This document shows, in pieces, positions 1 to 9,812 of a stretch of DNA of 64,000 nt. The DNA is from Anaerolineaceae bacterium UBA5404. Lineage in GTDB: Bacteria > Chloroflexota > Anaerolineae > Anaerolineales > Anaerolineaceae. Under the pieces are notes generated by a model, which was not told where the DNA came from, did no database searches, and was given only the letters and a program-made list of their open reading frames with translations. The position numbers and the translations under genes were made by a program. The stretch spans positions 62,001 through 126,000 of the forward strand of contig DHNY01000002.1 in assembly GCA_002409625.1 (NCBI GenBank), written 5' to 3'. Numbering within the stretch: the stretch's first letter is position 1; each line of letters opens with the position of its first letter.

Positions 1-1
1 A

Positions 2-472
2 GGCGTTGAAGTAAAAGACATTCAAACTGCCAACTTCAATGTTTATCCAATTCAGCAATACAACAATATGGGTGAGCAAACTGGCGTGCTCTATTCGGTT
101 GATAATACGCTTTACATCACAGTGCGTGATCTGAAAACACTCAGCGAAGTTTTGGATGCTGCGATTACCGCTGGCGCCAACCAAATCAACGGGATTAGCT
201 TTGATATTAATGAACGTACGGAAGCCCAAAATAAAGCCCGCGATTTAGCTTTGAAAGATGCCGAAAACAAAGCGAAGGATGTTGCTAAAACTGTTGGTGT
301 AAGCTTGGATGAAATTCAAAGCATCACGATAACCAACAATTCTTACGCTCAACCCTATCCAATGTATGGCATGGGTGGCGGCGAGAAAATGTCTATGGAT
401 AGCTCAGTGCCCATTTCAGCAGGACAAATTGTGGTGACCTACGAAGTCTATCTGGTCTATCGGATCAAATAA
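2..472 (+). CDS. SIMPL (DUF541) domain protein, 5' partial
   Basis: The reading frame is already open at the left edge (first full codon at 2), so the N-terminus lies outside the window. The visible 156 codons show the usual C-terminal half of SIMPL/DUF541 proteins: a beta-strand segment, then a helix rich in Lys, Ala and Asp (ARDLALKDAENKAKDVAKTV), then the motif LDEIQSITI and a closing strand (GQIVVTYEVYLVYRIK). An Ala/Asn/Gly-Met-rich loop (YPMYGMGGGEKM) precedes the last strand. Members are usually exported or periplasmic-type proteins of unknown biochemical role. It is followed by a strong terminator, so it ends its transcription unit. The family call is confident; the function is not known. 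Confidence 0.75.
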   Translation, partial: GVEVKDIQTANFNVYPIQQYNNMGEQTGVLYSVDNTLYITVRDLKTLSEVLDAAITAGANQINGISFDINERTEAQNKARDLALKDAENKAKDVAKTVGVSLDEIQSITITNNSYAQPYPMYGMGGGEKMSMDSSVPISAGQIVVTYEVYLVYRIK

Positions 473-523
473 AGACCTAAGGAAAGCTTTATAAAAAGCC
501 TTCTAACCAAATGCTAACGTTTA

Positions 524-560
524 CCCCCTCTTTGCACAGACTGGAGGGGGTTTCTTTTAT
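524..560 (+). terminator. Rho-independent terminator after the SIMPL gene
   Basis: Arms CCCCCTC (524-530) and GAGGGGG (544-550) enclose a 13-nt loop and are followed by TTTCTTTTAT. Confidence 0.8.
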
Positions 561-767
561 CATCACTAGCCTGTGGTGAAAATAACAAGCCAAACTTGCA
601 TCAATCGCATTGCCTTGAAAGACCAATAAAAGTGCGGGTTAATATGCTAGAATAAAGATATGTTAATACCAGGATATCAACATAAAAATAAACAAAATAA
701 GTCTGCAATCTCACTTTCTGATTGCAGCTTGTTTTTTAACCACACTTGTTTTGAAAGGATTTGAGCC

Positions 768-1367
768 ATGACCCAGCTAAACGTAAAAGACTATCGTAAA
801 CCAGATTATCCCATCGAAGATTTGTTGTTTGAACGCTGGTCGGCGCGAGCCATGAGCGGTGAAGCCATTGAACCCGACCAACTTATGCAGGCTTTTGAAG
901 CAGCACGTTGGGCGCCATCGGCAGCCAATTTGCAGGATCGGTTTTTCTTATACGCTTATCGCGATACCCCAGCTTTTGACCATTTTTTTAGCTTGCTTGA
1001 TGAGGGCAATCAAAGCTGGTGCCACAAGGCTTCGGTTTTGATTGTTGCTTTTTCAGATAGCATTCGGGCAAGTGGAAAAGCTAACAAACGGCATGCTTTT
1101 GACACTGGCATGGCGGTTCAGAACCTTTTGCTTCAGTGCAGCGCGATGGGTTTGGTGGGGCATCCTATGGCAGGCTTTAGCTATGAACGCGCCGCAATTG
1201 AGCTAAACATGCCAGAGCGCTTTAAACCACAATGCATGATTGCCATCGGCAAATATGGCGACCCCAGCGAGCTTTCGGAGTATAACCAAGGCCGCGAAAA
1301 ACCCAGTCAACGCAAACCCATTAGCGAAATTATTCACGAAGGAGCTTTTGAGGAGGAGGAAAAATGA
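768..1367 (+). CDS. Nitroreductase family protein
   Basis: This 199-aa protein belongs to the FMN-dependent nitroreductase/NADH oxidase fold, which passes electrons from NAD(P)H to nitro compounds, quinones or other acceptors. The N-terminal flavin-phosphate motif is visible as ERWSARAM (about residues 25-32), followed by the helix-loop [12 protein letters not shown] typical of the family. The C-terminal part has the substrate-loop pattern [10 protein letters not shown] and the closing strand [10 protein letters not shown]. The start is supported by the upstream GAAAGGA. It overlaps the phosphoglucomutase gene by 4 nt (ATGA), so the two are translationally coupled. The physiological substrate cannot be told from the sequence. 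Confidence 0.85.
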   Translation: MTQLNVKDYRKPDYPIEDLLFERWSARAMSGEAIEPDQLMQAFEAARWAPSAANLQDRFFLYAYRDTPAFDHFFSLLDEGNQSWCHKASVLIVAFSDSIRASGKANKRHAFDTGMAVQNLLLQCSAMGLVGHPMAGFSYERAAIELNMPERFKPQCMIAIGKYGDPSELSEYNQGREKPSQRKPISEIIHEGAFEEEEK

Positions 1368-3007
1368 GCAAACATCCCCTGGCAGGACAAATTGCGCCCT
1401 TAGACTATTTGGTGAATGTGCCTGAGCTGGTGGCGCGCTATTACATTGATAAACCCCAAGCGGATGAGCCTTTGCAAAAGGTGAGTTTTGGTACCTCAGG
1501 TCATCGTGGCACTTCCTTGAATGTGAGTTTTAACGAGCACCACGTTTTGGCAATTAGCCAGGCAATTGCTGAACATCGCCGAACGGCAGGCATCACTGGA
1601 CCGCTCTTTATGGGCATGGATGCGCATGCATTGTCTGAACCTGCCCTGTATACAGCTATTGAGGTTTTTGCCGCCAATGGCATTGAGCTGCGTTTGCATC
1701 AAGGCAATCAGTACACGCCCACGCCGGTTATTTCTCATGCTATTCTCACCTGGAACGTGGCACACCCTGATAACCTTGCCGATGGCGTGGTGCTTTCGCC
1801 ATCCCACAACCCGCCTGAAGACGGTGGATTTAAGTACAATCCGCCTTCTGGTGGTCCGGCTGACACCGATACCACCAAGTGGATTCAAAATCGTGCCAAT
1901 CAGATTATTGCTGGTGGATTAGGCGAGGTTAAGCGCCTCAGTTTGCGAAAAGCTTTAGCGCTTGAAAGCACCCAGATGATCGATCTGATTATGCCTTATG
2001 TGCGTGACCTTGAAAATGTGCTTGACATGCAGGCGATTTCACGCGCGGGTGTGCATATCGGCGTGGATCCTTTGGGTGGATCTGGCTTGGCATATTGGGA
2101 ACCGATCGCAGAACATTACGGCTTGAACCTTGAAGTTGTAAATAAGCGGGTGGACCCAACTTTCAGTTTTATGACCCTCGATTATGACGGCAAAATCCGT
2201 ATGGATTGTTCTTCGCCCTATGCCATGGCAAATCTGGTGGCAATGAAAGACCGTTTTGATATTGCCTTTGGCAATGATGTGGATTATGACCGGCATGGCA
2301 TTGTTACACCCAGTGTGGGTTTGATGAACCCCAACCATTACCTGGCGGTTGCCATTGATTACCTGTTTAGCCACCGTCCAGATTGGGGCAAAAAGGCAAT
2401 GGTGGGCAAGACTTTGGTGTCAAGTGCGGTGATTGACCGGGTAGCGGCACGATTGGGGCGGGTTTTGTGTGAAGTGCCGGTAGGTTTCAAATGGTTTGTG
2501 CCCGGGCTTGAAGATGGATCGGTCGGTTTTGGCGGCGAGGAAAGCGCTGGCGCGTCTTTCTTGCGAAAGAATGGCAAAACCTGGACAACAGATAAAGATG
2601 GCATCATTTTGGATTTGCTCGCCGCGGAGATATTGGCAGTAACCGGCAAAGACCCAGGTTTGCTTTATCAGGACATCGAGGAAGCCTTGGGCGGTAGTTG
2701 GTACGCGCGTTTTGAAGCCCCCGCCACAGCGCCACAAAAGCAGATTTTGGCAAAGATGTCGCCTGACCAGGTGCAAGCAGACAGCTTGGCTGGCGACCCG
2801 ATATTGGCTAAACTGACGACGGCACCGTGTAATCAAGCGCCGATTGGTGGCTTGAAGGTTGTGACAGAAAAGGGTTGGTTCGCCGCTCGTCCATCAGGCA
2901 CGGAAGATATTTATAAAATCTATGCTGAGAGTCTGGAAAGTGCTGACCACCTGGCAAGGATTCAAGAAGAAGCAAAGCAAATTGTGGATAAGGTTTTTGT
3001 GGGGTAA
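1364..3007 (+). CDS. pgm: Phosphoglucomutase (alpha-D-glucose phosphate-specific)
   Basis: This 547-aa enzyme interconverts glucose 1-phosphate and glucose 6-phosphate, feeding glycogen and sugar-nucleotide synthesis in the cytoplasm. Its length matches the E. coli Pgm class (546 aa). The N-terminal FGTSGHRG signature is at residues 42-49. The phosphoserine loop [15 protein letters not shown] places the catalytic serine at residue 147. The metal-binding loop ([10 protein letters not shown]), the sugar-recognition loop ([10 protein letters not shown]) and the C-terminal phosphate-binding loop ([13 protein letters not shown]) are all intact. It starts inside the stop of the nitroreductase gene behind GAGGAGGA, a strong ribosome-binding site. 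A role in supplying the glycan cluster at the right of the window is an inference. Confidence 0.96.
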   Translation: MSKHPLAGQIAPLDYLVNVPELVARYYIDKPQADEPLQKVSFGTSGHRGTSLNVSFNEHHVLAISQAIAEHRRTAGITGPLFMGMDAHALSEPALYTAIEVFAANGIELRLHQGNQYTPTPVISHAILTWNVAHPDNLADGVVLSPSHNPPEDGGFKYNPPSGGPADTDTTKWIQNRANQIIAGGLGEVKRLSLRKALALESTQMIDLIMPYVRDLENVLDMQAISRAGVHIGVDPLGGSGLAYWEPIAEHYGLNLEVVNKRVDPTFSFMTLDYDGKIRMDCSSPYAMANLVAMKDRFDIAFGNDVDYDRHGIVTPSVGLMNPNHYLAVAIDYLFSHRPDWGKKAMVGKTLVSSAVIDRVAARLGRVLCEVPVGFKWFVPGLEDGSVGFGGEESAGASFLRKNGKTWTTDKDGIILDLLAAEILAVTGKDPGLLYQDIEEALGGSWYARFEAPATAPQKQILAKMSPDQVQADSLAGDPILAKLTTAPCNQAPIGGLKVVTEKGWFAARPSGTEDIYKIYAESLESADHLARIQEEAKQIVDKVFVG

Positions 3008-3073
3008 AACCATCTTAATGAGCGACAAGGATGGTTGTTTGGGAAAGTGGGATAAAAAGGAAGGTGTTGAGAA

Positions 3074-4594
3074 ATGGATAATTACTCCAAAGAAGCAGCA
3101 AAACTTGAAAGAGCATATCAAAGAGCGTTGAAAGCTACAGAAAAAGCGCAAAAAGAATTACATCAAGCTTTGCAATTTGAAGAAGTCGAAAAAAAGAACA
3201 AAGCTAATTTGAGACAGATTGAGGCAATTGATAATATCTTACAGAAGCCTTACAAGTTGAATCCAGAGGATTACTATCGACGGCAAACCAAGGCGGAGAC
3301 TTATCCAGCATTTATTTTGTCAGCCAATGACGCTATTGTCCCTACTAAGCCAGAAATCGAAAAGTATATTCAACAAATAGAAAAACCAAATGCGATATTA
3401 AGATTGTTGCCTTTTATTAAAAAGAAGTATGACCTTAAAGTTGAAGAAGCATGTAGACAACATTCTATTGATTTGGATAAATATGAAAAGGTAAACGAGG
3501 AACGAAATCGTAGAATTGCTAGATTAAAAGAAGAATATGAAGTCAAAAAGCTGACGAAACTTGAAAAAATAAAACAACATAATGAGAATGTGGCTTTACT
3601 TTTTGAAAGCTATAAGCTTGGTGATCCAGGTCAAGTAGTTGCGATTGCAGAATACGTACTTGAACAATCCAAATATCCAATTGACTATTCTAAAAAGTAT
3701 AGAGTTTTATATAACCCCCAACCAAAAGAACTAATAATTGAGTATGAATTACCAGGCGTGTCTACAGTACCAACAGTACTAGAGTATAGATATGTAAAGG
3801 TTAGGGATGAAATAGTTTCAAAACCAAGACCTAAAAAAGTTGTTATCACTGAATATCAGGATTTAATTGCAGCGGTAACCTTACGTACAATTTTTGAATG
3901 CTTTTCAGTAGACAAATTTAATCATGTGGAGGTAATTAGCTTCAATGGTATGCTAACTACAATAGATCCTGCAACAGGTCATGAAATTCGACCATGTTTG
4001 ATTTCCGTTCGTACTACAAAAGAACATTTTATGGCAATCAATCTGAAAATGGTTGATAAAAAAATTTGTTTGCGTAATTTAGGCGCAGTCGCTTCGCCTA
4101 GACCTGAAGAAAGCCTTGCAATCAAACCGATTGTCGAATTTGATATGTTTGACAAACGATTTATTGAAAGTGGAGATGCATTATCAGAGTTAGATTCTCG
4201 ACCGAATATCATGGAGCTCAATCCTTGGGAGTTTGAAGAGCTTATAACAAATCTGTTTGAAAAAATTGGCTTTGAAACCCGCCTCACACAAGCATCGCGA
4301 GATGGTGGTGTTGATTGCGTCGCTTTTGATACAAGACCAATTGTAGGTGGTAAGGTTGTCATCCAGGCAAAGCGTTACAAAAATGTTGTCGGTGTGTCAG
4401 CTGCGAGAGATTTGTATGGCACTTTAGTCAATGAAGGTGCAAATAAGGGTATCCTAGTTACTACAAGTCATTTTAGTCAGGCTACGTATGATTTTTGCAA
4501 AGACAAGCCGATAGAAATGATTGATGGTGGCGGTTTGCTTTATCTTCTAAAGGAGAATGGTTTTGAAGCGAAGATTATTATGCCTGAAGAATAA
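3074..4594 (+). CDS. Mrr-type restriction endonuclease-like protein
   Basis: This 506-aa protein carries an Mrr_cat (PF04471-like) nuclease domain at its C-terminus, about residues 375-490. It opens with NPWEFEELITNLFEKIGF and contains the PD-(D/E)XK residues in DGGVDC and VIQAKRYKN, then helix and strand GTLVNEGANKGILVTTS. The N-terminal 60 residues and residues 130-180 are Lys/Glu-rich and predicted coiled coil. The middle region is not recognised. The gene is clearly more AT-rich than pgm and dnaK around it, which suggests horizontal acquisition. No methylase or specificity gene is adjacent, so it may be a type IV (modification-dependent) restriction enzyme or a DNA-repair nuclease. The nuclease fold is well supported; its target is unknown. 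Confidence 0.75.
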   Translation: MDNYSKEAAKLERAYQRALKATEKAQKELHQALQFEEVEKKNKANLRQIEAIDNILQKPYKLNPEDYYRRQTKAETYPAFILSANDAIVPTKPEIEKYIQQIEKPNAILRLLPFIKKKYDLKVEEACRQHSIDLDKYEKVNEERNRRIARLKEEYEVKKLTKLEKIKQHNENVALLFESYKLGDPGQVVAIAEYVLEQSKYPIDYSKKYRVLYNPQPKELIIEYELPGVSTVPTVLEYRYVKVRDEIVSKPRPKKVVITEYQDLIAAVTLRTIFECFSVDKFNHVEVISFNGMLTTIDPATGHEIRPCLISVRTTKEHFMAINLKMVDKKICLRNLGAVASPRPEESLAIKPIVEFDMFDKRFIESGDALSELDSRPNIMELNPWEFEELITNLFEKIGFETRLTQASRDGGVDCVAFDTRPIVGGKVVIQAKRYKNVVGVSAARDLYGTLVNEGANKGILVTTSHFSQATYDFCKDKPIEMIDGGGLLYLLKENGFEAKIIMPEE

Positions 4595-4618
4595 ATTTTC
4601 TTTATAAGGCAACATTTT

Positions 4619-4641
4619 AAACAGGCTTCAAGCCTGTTTTT
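4619..4641 (+). terminator. Rho-independent terminator after the Mrr-like gene
   Basis: The inverted repeat AACAGGCTT / AAGCCTGTT is separated by a single C and ends in a T run. Confidence 0.75.
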
Positions 4642-4744
4642 ACATGTCTGCAAAACCCATTAATATCACACATATCTTTCGTTAACGTTACTCTATTATC
4701 GCCTCGCTACACTATCCTAAGACATACATTAGGAGAATAGAACT

Positions 4745-6637
4745 ATGGGAAAAATTATAGGAATTGACTTAGGAACAACAAACAGCGCGGTTGCGGTGAT
4801 GGAAGGCGGCTCTCCCGTCGTCATTCCCACATCCGAAGGCTCGCGATTATTGCCCTCTGTGGTTGCTTTTAATAAAAATGGCGAAAGATTGGTGGGTATT
4901 CCTGCCAAACGTCAGGCGGTTGTAAATCCTGAAAACACGATTTCATCGGTTAAGCGCTTTATTGGTCGTCGATTCGATGAAGTTTCAGACGAACGCGGTA
5001 TGGTCTCATTCAAAGTTGTCGAAGGACCAGCCGGCGACGCGCGCATCCAAATCCCTGTTACCAATCAAAGCTACACACCTCAGGAAATCAGTGCCATGAT
5101 TTTGGCAAAGCTCAAAACTGACGCTGAAGCCTATCTGGGCGAAAAAGTGACCCAAGCGGTCATCACTGTGCCAGCTTACTTTAACGACAGCCAACGCCAG
5201 GCAACCAAGGACGCCGGCAAAATTGCCGGACTTGAAGTGATGCGTATCATCAATGAGCCGACCGCATCGGCACTTGCTTATGGGCTCGATAAGGTCGCCA
5301 ACGAAACCATCCTCGTTTTTGACCTTGGTGGCGGTACTTTTGACGTTTCGCTTTTGGAGGTTGGTGATGGCGTGGTGGAAGTGCGTGCGACCAACGGTGA
5401 TACCCACCTTGGTGGCGATGACTGGGATAACGTTATTGTCAACTGGGCAGCCGATGAGTTCAAGAAGGAACAAGGTGTGGACTTGCGCGCTGATCGGCAA
5501 GCCTTGCAACGCCTGCGCGAAGGCGCTGAAAAAGCCAAAATTGAACTGAGCTCTGTGCTTGAAACAGAAATCAACCTGCCTTACATCACAGCCGATGCAA
5601 GCGGACCAAAACACCTTTTGCTGAAGCTCAGTCGCAGCAAATTTGAACAAATGACAGAGCATCTTCTGGAACGCACTTTGATCCCCTTTAATGCGGTGAT
5701 GAAAGATGCCGATATTCCGGTTAGCAAAATTGATGAAGTTGTGCTGGTGGGTGGTTCCACGCGTATGCCTATGGTGGTTGATTTTGTCAAGAAACACACC
5801 AACGGCAAAGAGCCTAACAAGAGCGTGAATCCTGACGAAGTTGTTTCGATTGGTGCGGCTATCCAAGGTGGCGTGCTCTCGGGTGAAGTCAAGGACGTGC
5901 TGCTTTTGGACGTGACTCCGCTGTCACTGGGTTTGGAGACCCTGGGTGGCGTAATGACACGCCTGATCGAGCGCAACACCACCATCCCGGTCAAGAAGAC
6001 CGAAGTCTTCTCAACGGCTGAGGATAGCCAAACTGCGGTGGACATCCATGTATTGCAGGGTGAACGCCCTATGGCTGGAGATAATATGACGCTTGGACGA
6101 TTCCGCCTTGAAGGCATTCCGCCTGCGCCACGTGGCATCCCACAGGTTGAGGTGACCTTTGACATCGACGCCAACGGCATCCTGAGCGTAACTGCCAAGG
6201 ATAAGGCGACCAACAAGGCGCAATCGGTGACGATTACCGCGAGCACCAACCTGAATAAACAGGATGTGGAACGCATGGTACGCGAAGCTTCGATGAATAA
6301 AGCCGAAGACGACCGCCGACGCGAGTTGATTGAAGCCCGCAACCACGGAGAAAGCCTGGCTTACCAGTCCGAAAAGAGCTTGCGTGAACTGGGCGACAAA
6401 GTGGATGCTGCACAACGCAACGATGCCGATGCTAAGATTCAGGTCTTGCGTGGGGCGATTGCCGGCGACGATGTGAGCGCGATTACCAACGCCAGCAACG
6501 CTTTGAACGAAGCTATGCAAGCCATTGGTACAGCGGCTTATCAGCAAGCCCAAGGTGCGGCTGAACAAGGCATGCCTGGTCAAGCCCAACCTGAAGCGGA
6601 CGAAAACGTTGTGGATGGTGAATTCACTGAAGCCTAA
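4745..6637 (+). CDS. dnaK: Molecular chaperone DnaK (Hsp70)
   Basis: This 630-aa cytoplasmic ATP-driven chaperone binds exposed hydrophobic peptides and works with DnaJ and GrpE. The phosphate-1 motif [13 protein letters not shown] is at residues 5-17, and the phosphate-2 motif [17 protein letters not shown] and adenosine motif [10 protein letters not shown] are intact. The interdomain linker and start of the peptide-binding domain read [18 protein letters not shown]. The acidic C-terminus ends [11 protein letters not shown], the usual EEVD-like bacterial tail. GGAGAA precedes the ATG. It stands alone, with no grpE, dnaJ or hrcA next to it. No CIRCE element (TTAGCACTC-N9-GAGTGCTAA) is visible upstream, so heat control must differ from the HrcA type. 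Confidence 0.97.
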   Translation: MGKIIGIDLGTTNSAVAVMEGGSPVVIPTSEGSRLLPSVVAFNKNGERLVGIPAKRQAVVNPENTISSVKRFIGRRFDEVSDERGMVSFKVVEGPAGDARIQIPVTNQSYTPQEISAMILAKLKTDAEAYLGEKVTQAVITVPAYFNDSQRQATKDAGKIAGLEVMRIINEPTASALAYGLDKVANETILVFDLGGGTFDVSLLEVGDGVVEVRATNGDTHLGGDDWDNVIVNWAADEFKKEQGVDLRADRQALQRLREGAEKAKIELSSVLETEINLPYITADASGPKHLLLKLSRSKFEQMTEHLLERTLIPFNAVMKDADIPVSKIDEVVLVGGSTRMPMVVDFVKKHTNGKEPNKSVNPDEVVSIGAAIQGGVLSGEVKDVLLLDVTPLSLGLETLGGVMTRLIERNTTIPVKKTEVFSTAEDSQTAVDIHVLQGERPMAGDNMTLGRFRLEGIPPAPRGIPQVEVTFDIDANGILSVTAKDKATNKAQSVTITASTNLNKQDVERMVREASMNKAEDDRRRELIEARNHGESLAYQSEKSLRELGDKVDAAQRNDADAKIQVLRGAIAGDDVSAITNASNALNEAMQAIGTAAYQQAQGAAEQGMPGQAQPEADENVVDGEFTEA

Positions 6638-6677
6638 AACTGGCGAAGCTAAATAACCAACGCTTTTTGATGAAAGA

Positions 6678-6707
6678 GGGGCTTGTTTGATAACAGGCTC
6701 CTTTTTT
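6678..6707 (+). terminator. Rho-independent terminator after dnaK
   Basis: A 10-bp stem with two wobble pairs (GGGGCTTGTT / AACAGGCTCC) has a TGAT loop and is followed by six T. Confidence 0.8.
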
Positions 6708-6846
6708 GGTCTTCTCTATCGCACCGACTTCTAGACAAGCGCATAGGTTCTTGGATTTGATGTCCTGAATCCTTGTCGAAACACTTCTGAATAACGAATT
6801 TGGCGAGCATTAATTGTGCCTTTACGCGATGAAACACACAAAAACA

Positions 6847-6908
6847 ATATGTCATTTCGTGATAAATAGAACGGAAATAATGTGTCTTTCCGTGAATCAT
6901 GATATACT
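6847..6908 (+). promoter_or_regulatory. Half-site array and -10 box upstream of the DUF4143 ATPase gene
   Basis: Three related half-sites alternate in orientation: ATTTCGT (6854-6860), ACGGAAA (6871-6877) and TTTCCGT (6887-6893). The last two form a perfect inverted repeat with a 9-nt spacer. A 16-nt direct repeat (6847-6862 and 6880-6895, three mismatches) overlaps them. A -10 like TATACT lies at 6903-6908, with no good -35, and AAGAGGTG precedes the ATG at 6926. This looks like an operator array, but the binding protein is unknown. Confidence 0.45.
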
Positions 6909-6925
6909 CTTAAAGAGGTGAACTG

Positions 6926-8266
6926 ATGTTGAGACGAAAAGCTTATGACAAAATGCTTGAATGGAAGAAGAAATCTTCAGGATCATCAGCTTTATTGATT
7001 AATGGTGCGCGCCGTGTTGGAAAAAGTTTTTTGTGTCATCAATTTGCTAAGAATGAGTATAAAACTTCAATTATCATAGATTTTGCTAATATCCCAAAGG
7101 AAATTGGTCAATTAATTGAAGAAGAAAGTTATGACTTAGACATATTCTTTATGAAGTTGTCTGCATTTTTTGGTACGATTTTGCATGACCGAGAAAGCTT
7201 AATTGTTTTTGATGAAATTCAACTTTTGCCAAGGGCCAGACAGCTTATCAAGTACTTGGTTGCTGATGGGAGATATGACTATATTGAAACAGGATCATTG
7301 CTTTCGATAAAAAGAAATGTCGAGGACATTGTTATCCCTTCTGAAGAGAAGCACCTGAATTTGTTTCCGCTTGATTTTGAAGAGTTTCTATGGGCAATAG
7401 GTGAAGAAGCCACGATTCCTTTCTTGAAAGAAATGATGCTAAAAAAGAAGCCTTTAGGTCAGATGTTGCATCAAAAAAACCTAAATCTTTTTAGACAATA
7501 CCTTCTTGTGGGAGGTATGCCACAGGCAGTAAACAAGTTTTTAGAAGAAAAAAGTTTTTTGGAAGTCGATGAAGTAAAGCGAAATATATTGACGCTATAT
7601 CGAAATGATGTCGCAAAATATGCAGGCAGGAATCAAAATAAAGTACTGGCAATATTTGATGAGATTCCCGGACAATTATCCAAGAAGGAAAAGAAATACA
7701 CGTTGTCGTCCATATCCAAGAGTGCTCGACTCCGAGAATATGAAGACGCTTTTATGTGGTTAGATGACGCAATGATTACAAACACTTGTTTCAATGCCAC
7801 AGATCCAAATGTCGGCTTGGCGCTTAGTAGCGACTATAATACGAGAAAATGTTATATGGCTGATACGGGATTATTGGTAACGCAGAGTTTGCTTGATAAT
7901 GATCATCTGGAAAACACATTATATAAAGAAATTCTCTTCAATAAGATAAGCATAAACGAAGGAATGCTCATGGAAAATGTGGTCGCTCAAACGCTCAGAT
8001 CAAATGGACATAAGCTTTACTTTTATTCCAGAAGTGATAAGAAAAATCGAGCAAACCATATGGAAATTGACTTCTTGCTTTCAAAAAACGGGAAGATTGT
8101 TCCTGTTGAGGTTAAATCATCAGCATATAGAAAGCACTCTTCTCTGGATAAGTTTAGGGGAAAATATATAAACCGTGTTGGAGAATCTATCATTCTTTAT
8201 CAGAAGGATCTGGCAGTTAGAGAAGGCGTATTACATCTGCCTATTTATATGACGATGTTTTTGTGA
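6926..8266 (+). CDS. AAA-type ATPase with DUF4143 domain
   Basis: This 446-aa protein has an N-terminal P-loop ATPase domain with Walker A (NGARRVGKSFL, about residues 28-38) and Walker B (SLIVFDEIQLLPRARQ). Its C-terminal DUF4143 domain ends in a PD-(D/E)XK-like strand pair, MEIDFLLSKNGKIVPVEVKS. Members are common orphan genes in anaerobes; an association with mobile or defence loci is often proposed, but the biochemical role is not established. The gene is AT-rich against its surroundings, like the Mrr-like gene 2.3 kb upstream, which suggests acquisition. It is monocistronic, ending 72 nt before a convergent gene. The family call is confident; the function is not. Confidence 0.85.
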   Translation: MLRRKAYDKMLEWKKKSSGSSALLINGARRVGKSFLCHQFAKNEYKTSIIIDFANIPKEIGQLIEEESYDLDIFFMKLSAFFGTILHDRESLIVFDEIQLLPRARQLIKYLVADGRYDYIETGSLLSIKRNVEDIVIPSEEKHLNLFPLDFEEFLWAIGEEATIPFLKEMMLKKKPLGQMLHQKNLNLFRQYLLVGGMPQAVNKFLEEKSFLEVDEVKRNILTLYRNDVAKYAGRNQNKVLAIFDEIPGQLSKKEKKYTLSSISKSARLREYEDAFMWLDDAMITNTCFNATDPNVGLALSSDYNTRKCYMADTGLLVTQSLLDNDHLENTLYKEILFNKISINEGMLMENVVAQTLRSNGHKLYFYSRSDKKNRANHMEIDFLLSKNGKIVPVEVKSSAYRKHSSLDKFRGKYINRVGESIILYQKDLAVREGVLHLPIYMTMFL

Positions 8267-8338
8267 CTTTGCAAGTTAGCTTAAAACTTCGTTTGGGGAG
8301 TTTGTTTTGGAAGAATGATTTATTATTAAAACCACACA

Positions 8339-9136
8339 CTAAAACAAGCTTTCGAACGCTACTTTCTCAAAAATATCCAGCTTACCGCCAATGGTTGCAT
8401 CCAGCACCTTGCGTCCATCGGCTTCGTAAGCTTTGCGTGCCATGGCATAAGCTACTTCTGAGGTTTCCAGATCGGGCAATTGCCAGCGAAAACCTTTGCC
8501 AAAATAGGCTGCGGAGAAGTGGTTGGGGTCATCGCCTTTGCTCTCCACAGTGGTGTTGGGCGTGCCTTTGGTGGCAAAACTATGGTCAACACCTATCAAA
8601 ATGGCTTCCTTAAACCCCATATGATACGCCAGCTGCAGGCAAACGTTGGTCACGGTGGCGCCTTCCCAAACCCTGCCACGAAGGTCCGTTGCGAACTTGG
8701 GTTCAGTGTAAGTGGTGTACAAAAAGTGGGTGTAATCGTCCATCTGCAGCCATTTGCGCGCACGCCACGAGAAAAACTTGGGCATTTGCAAGGCATTAAA
8801 AGCTTCCACCGATTGTTCTACAACCAAATCGTTGATACACACCAGCACATCTGGCTTAAAGTTGAGCTCATCTGCTGCCAGAAAAATACGGTTCATGCCA
8901 ATCGCAAAGTCATTTTTGAGCTTGCTTAAATCGGTGTGCTTAAGCGACGGTCCATTGCCAACAATAAAACAGCGCTCGCCCTGATGACTGTTTTTGAGTT
9001 TGCCCAGTTTCTGCCGCGATTCGCGTCTCCAGGGGTGCAAGTAGGCTTGGGGTAGCTCGGGCAGGCGTTTTATGCCGTCATATATATTGCGTGCCAGTCT
9101 TCCAACGGATGAAATTTGCGGTGTTTGATCACTCAT
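8339..9136 (-). CDS. DUF115 / MptE-like domain protein
   Basis: This 265-aa protein has the Rossmann-like core of the DUF115 (6-hydroxymethylpterin pyrophosphokinase MptE-like) family. The nucleotide-binding start is CFIVGNGPSLKHTDLS (about residues 58-73), followed by GMNRIFLAADELNFKPDV and the later strand EAILIGVDHSF. Bacterial relatives include Maf-type flagellin nonulosonic-acid transferases and proteins in surface-polysaccharide loci. A glycan role would fit the glycosyltransferase two genes upstream and the nonulosonic-acid cluster at the right of the window, but this is inference. There is no signal peptide. It lies 13 nt downstream of rnhB on the same strand and is probably the last gene of that unit. 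Confidence 0.65.
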   Translation of the reverse strand: MSDQTPQISSVGRLARNIYDGIKRLPELPQAYLHPWRRESRQKLGKLKNSHQGERCFIVGNGPSLKHTDLSKLKNDFAIGMNRIFLAADELNFKPDVLVCINDLVVEQSVEAFNALQMPKFFSWRARKWLQMDDYTHFLYTTYTEPKFATDLRGRVWEGATVTNVCLQLAYHMGFKEAILIGVDHSFATKGTPNTTVESKGDDPNHFSAAYFGKGFRWQLPDLETSEVAYAMARKAYEADGRKVLDATIGGKLDIFEKVAFESLF

Positions 9137-9149
9137 AATGACTCCAAAA

Positions 9150-9812
9150 CTAGAAAAGTGAAAGCTGCAAGAGACCCTCGCAGAAGCTTTTTCGATGAAA
9201 ATCGGTTAAACCCAGGCTTTGAATGGCATGAATATGTTCCTGGCTGCCGTATCCTTTATTCTCGGCGAGTCCGTAAGCAGGATAACGTTCCGCCTCTTCA
9301 ATCATGCGCGCGTCGCGGGCTTGTTTTGCCAAAATCGAGGCGCAAGCGATGCTTAAAGAGCGCTGGTCGCCTTTTACCAAACTATTCTGCTCAATATCCA
9401 GGTTGGGAATTTTGAAGTAGTCAATCAGGATATGGTGTGGTTTTTCGCCCAATCCATCAAGCGCTTTTTGAAAGACCAACCTTCCAGCACGCGCCATGCC
9501 CAGGGAATCGATTTCTTGCGCCTCTAGCCAGGCGATAGAACAATCCAAAGCCAGTTCACGGATTAATGGGGCAAGTGTCTCGCGCTCAAAAGGTTGAAGT
9601 TGTTTTGAATCGCGTACCCCAAAGAGTTTTTTAGCCAAGTCGGGATCGTTTGAGGGTAAAACAACAGCCGCGGCATAAAGCGGACCAGCCAAAGCACCTC
9701 GACCAGCTTCATCGAGCCCCGCCACCAAGGATTTTCCTTTGAGCCAGAGCGCTGTTTCAAACTCCAGCGTTGGCCAGGGAGGAATTAGGGCGGGATCGAT
9801 GCTTCTAGCCAC
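9150..9812 (-). CDS. rnhB: Ribonuclease HII
   Basis: This 220-aa enzyme cleaves RNA in RNA/DNA hybrids and removes misincorporated ribonucleotides. The catalytic Asp-Glu-Gly region is AGLDEAGRGALAGPLYAAAV near residues 33-52, followed by GVRDSKQLQPFERE. The third and fourth acidic positions fall in HILIDYF and SIACASILAKQARDARM. It lacks the long N-terminal extension of some RNases HII. The start overlaps the preceding glycosyltransferase gene by 8 nt, so it is translationally coupled to it. Confidence 0.95.
   Translation of the reverse strand: MARSIDPALIPPWPTLEFETALWLKGKSLVAGLDEAGRGALAGPLYAAAVVLPSNDPDLAKKLFGVRDSKQLQPFERETLAPLIRELALDCSIAWLEAQEIDSLGMARAGRLVFQKALDGLGEKPHHILIDYFKIPNLDIEQNSLVKGDQRSLSIACASILAKQARDARMIEEAERYPAYGLAENKGYGSQEHIHAIQSLGLTDFHRKSFCEGLLQLSLF

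Noticed and set aside
4677..4690. Shared TTTCGTTAACG before dnaK and before the methyltransferase (16605-16615)
   Set aside because: Two occurrences of a short palindrome are too few to argue for a common regulator.
4595..4744. CIRCE element for HrcA control of dnaK
   Set aside because: No TTAGCACTC-N9-GAGTGCTAA-like repeat is present.
5006..5866. A 286-codon open frame antisense to dnaK, and similar long antisense frames in pgm, comEC and hutI
   Set aside because: These are mirror frames of strongly coding genes, without ribosome-binding sites or recognisable domains.
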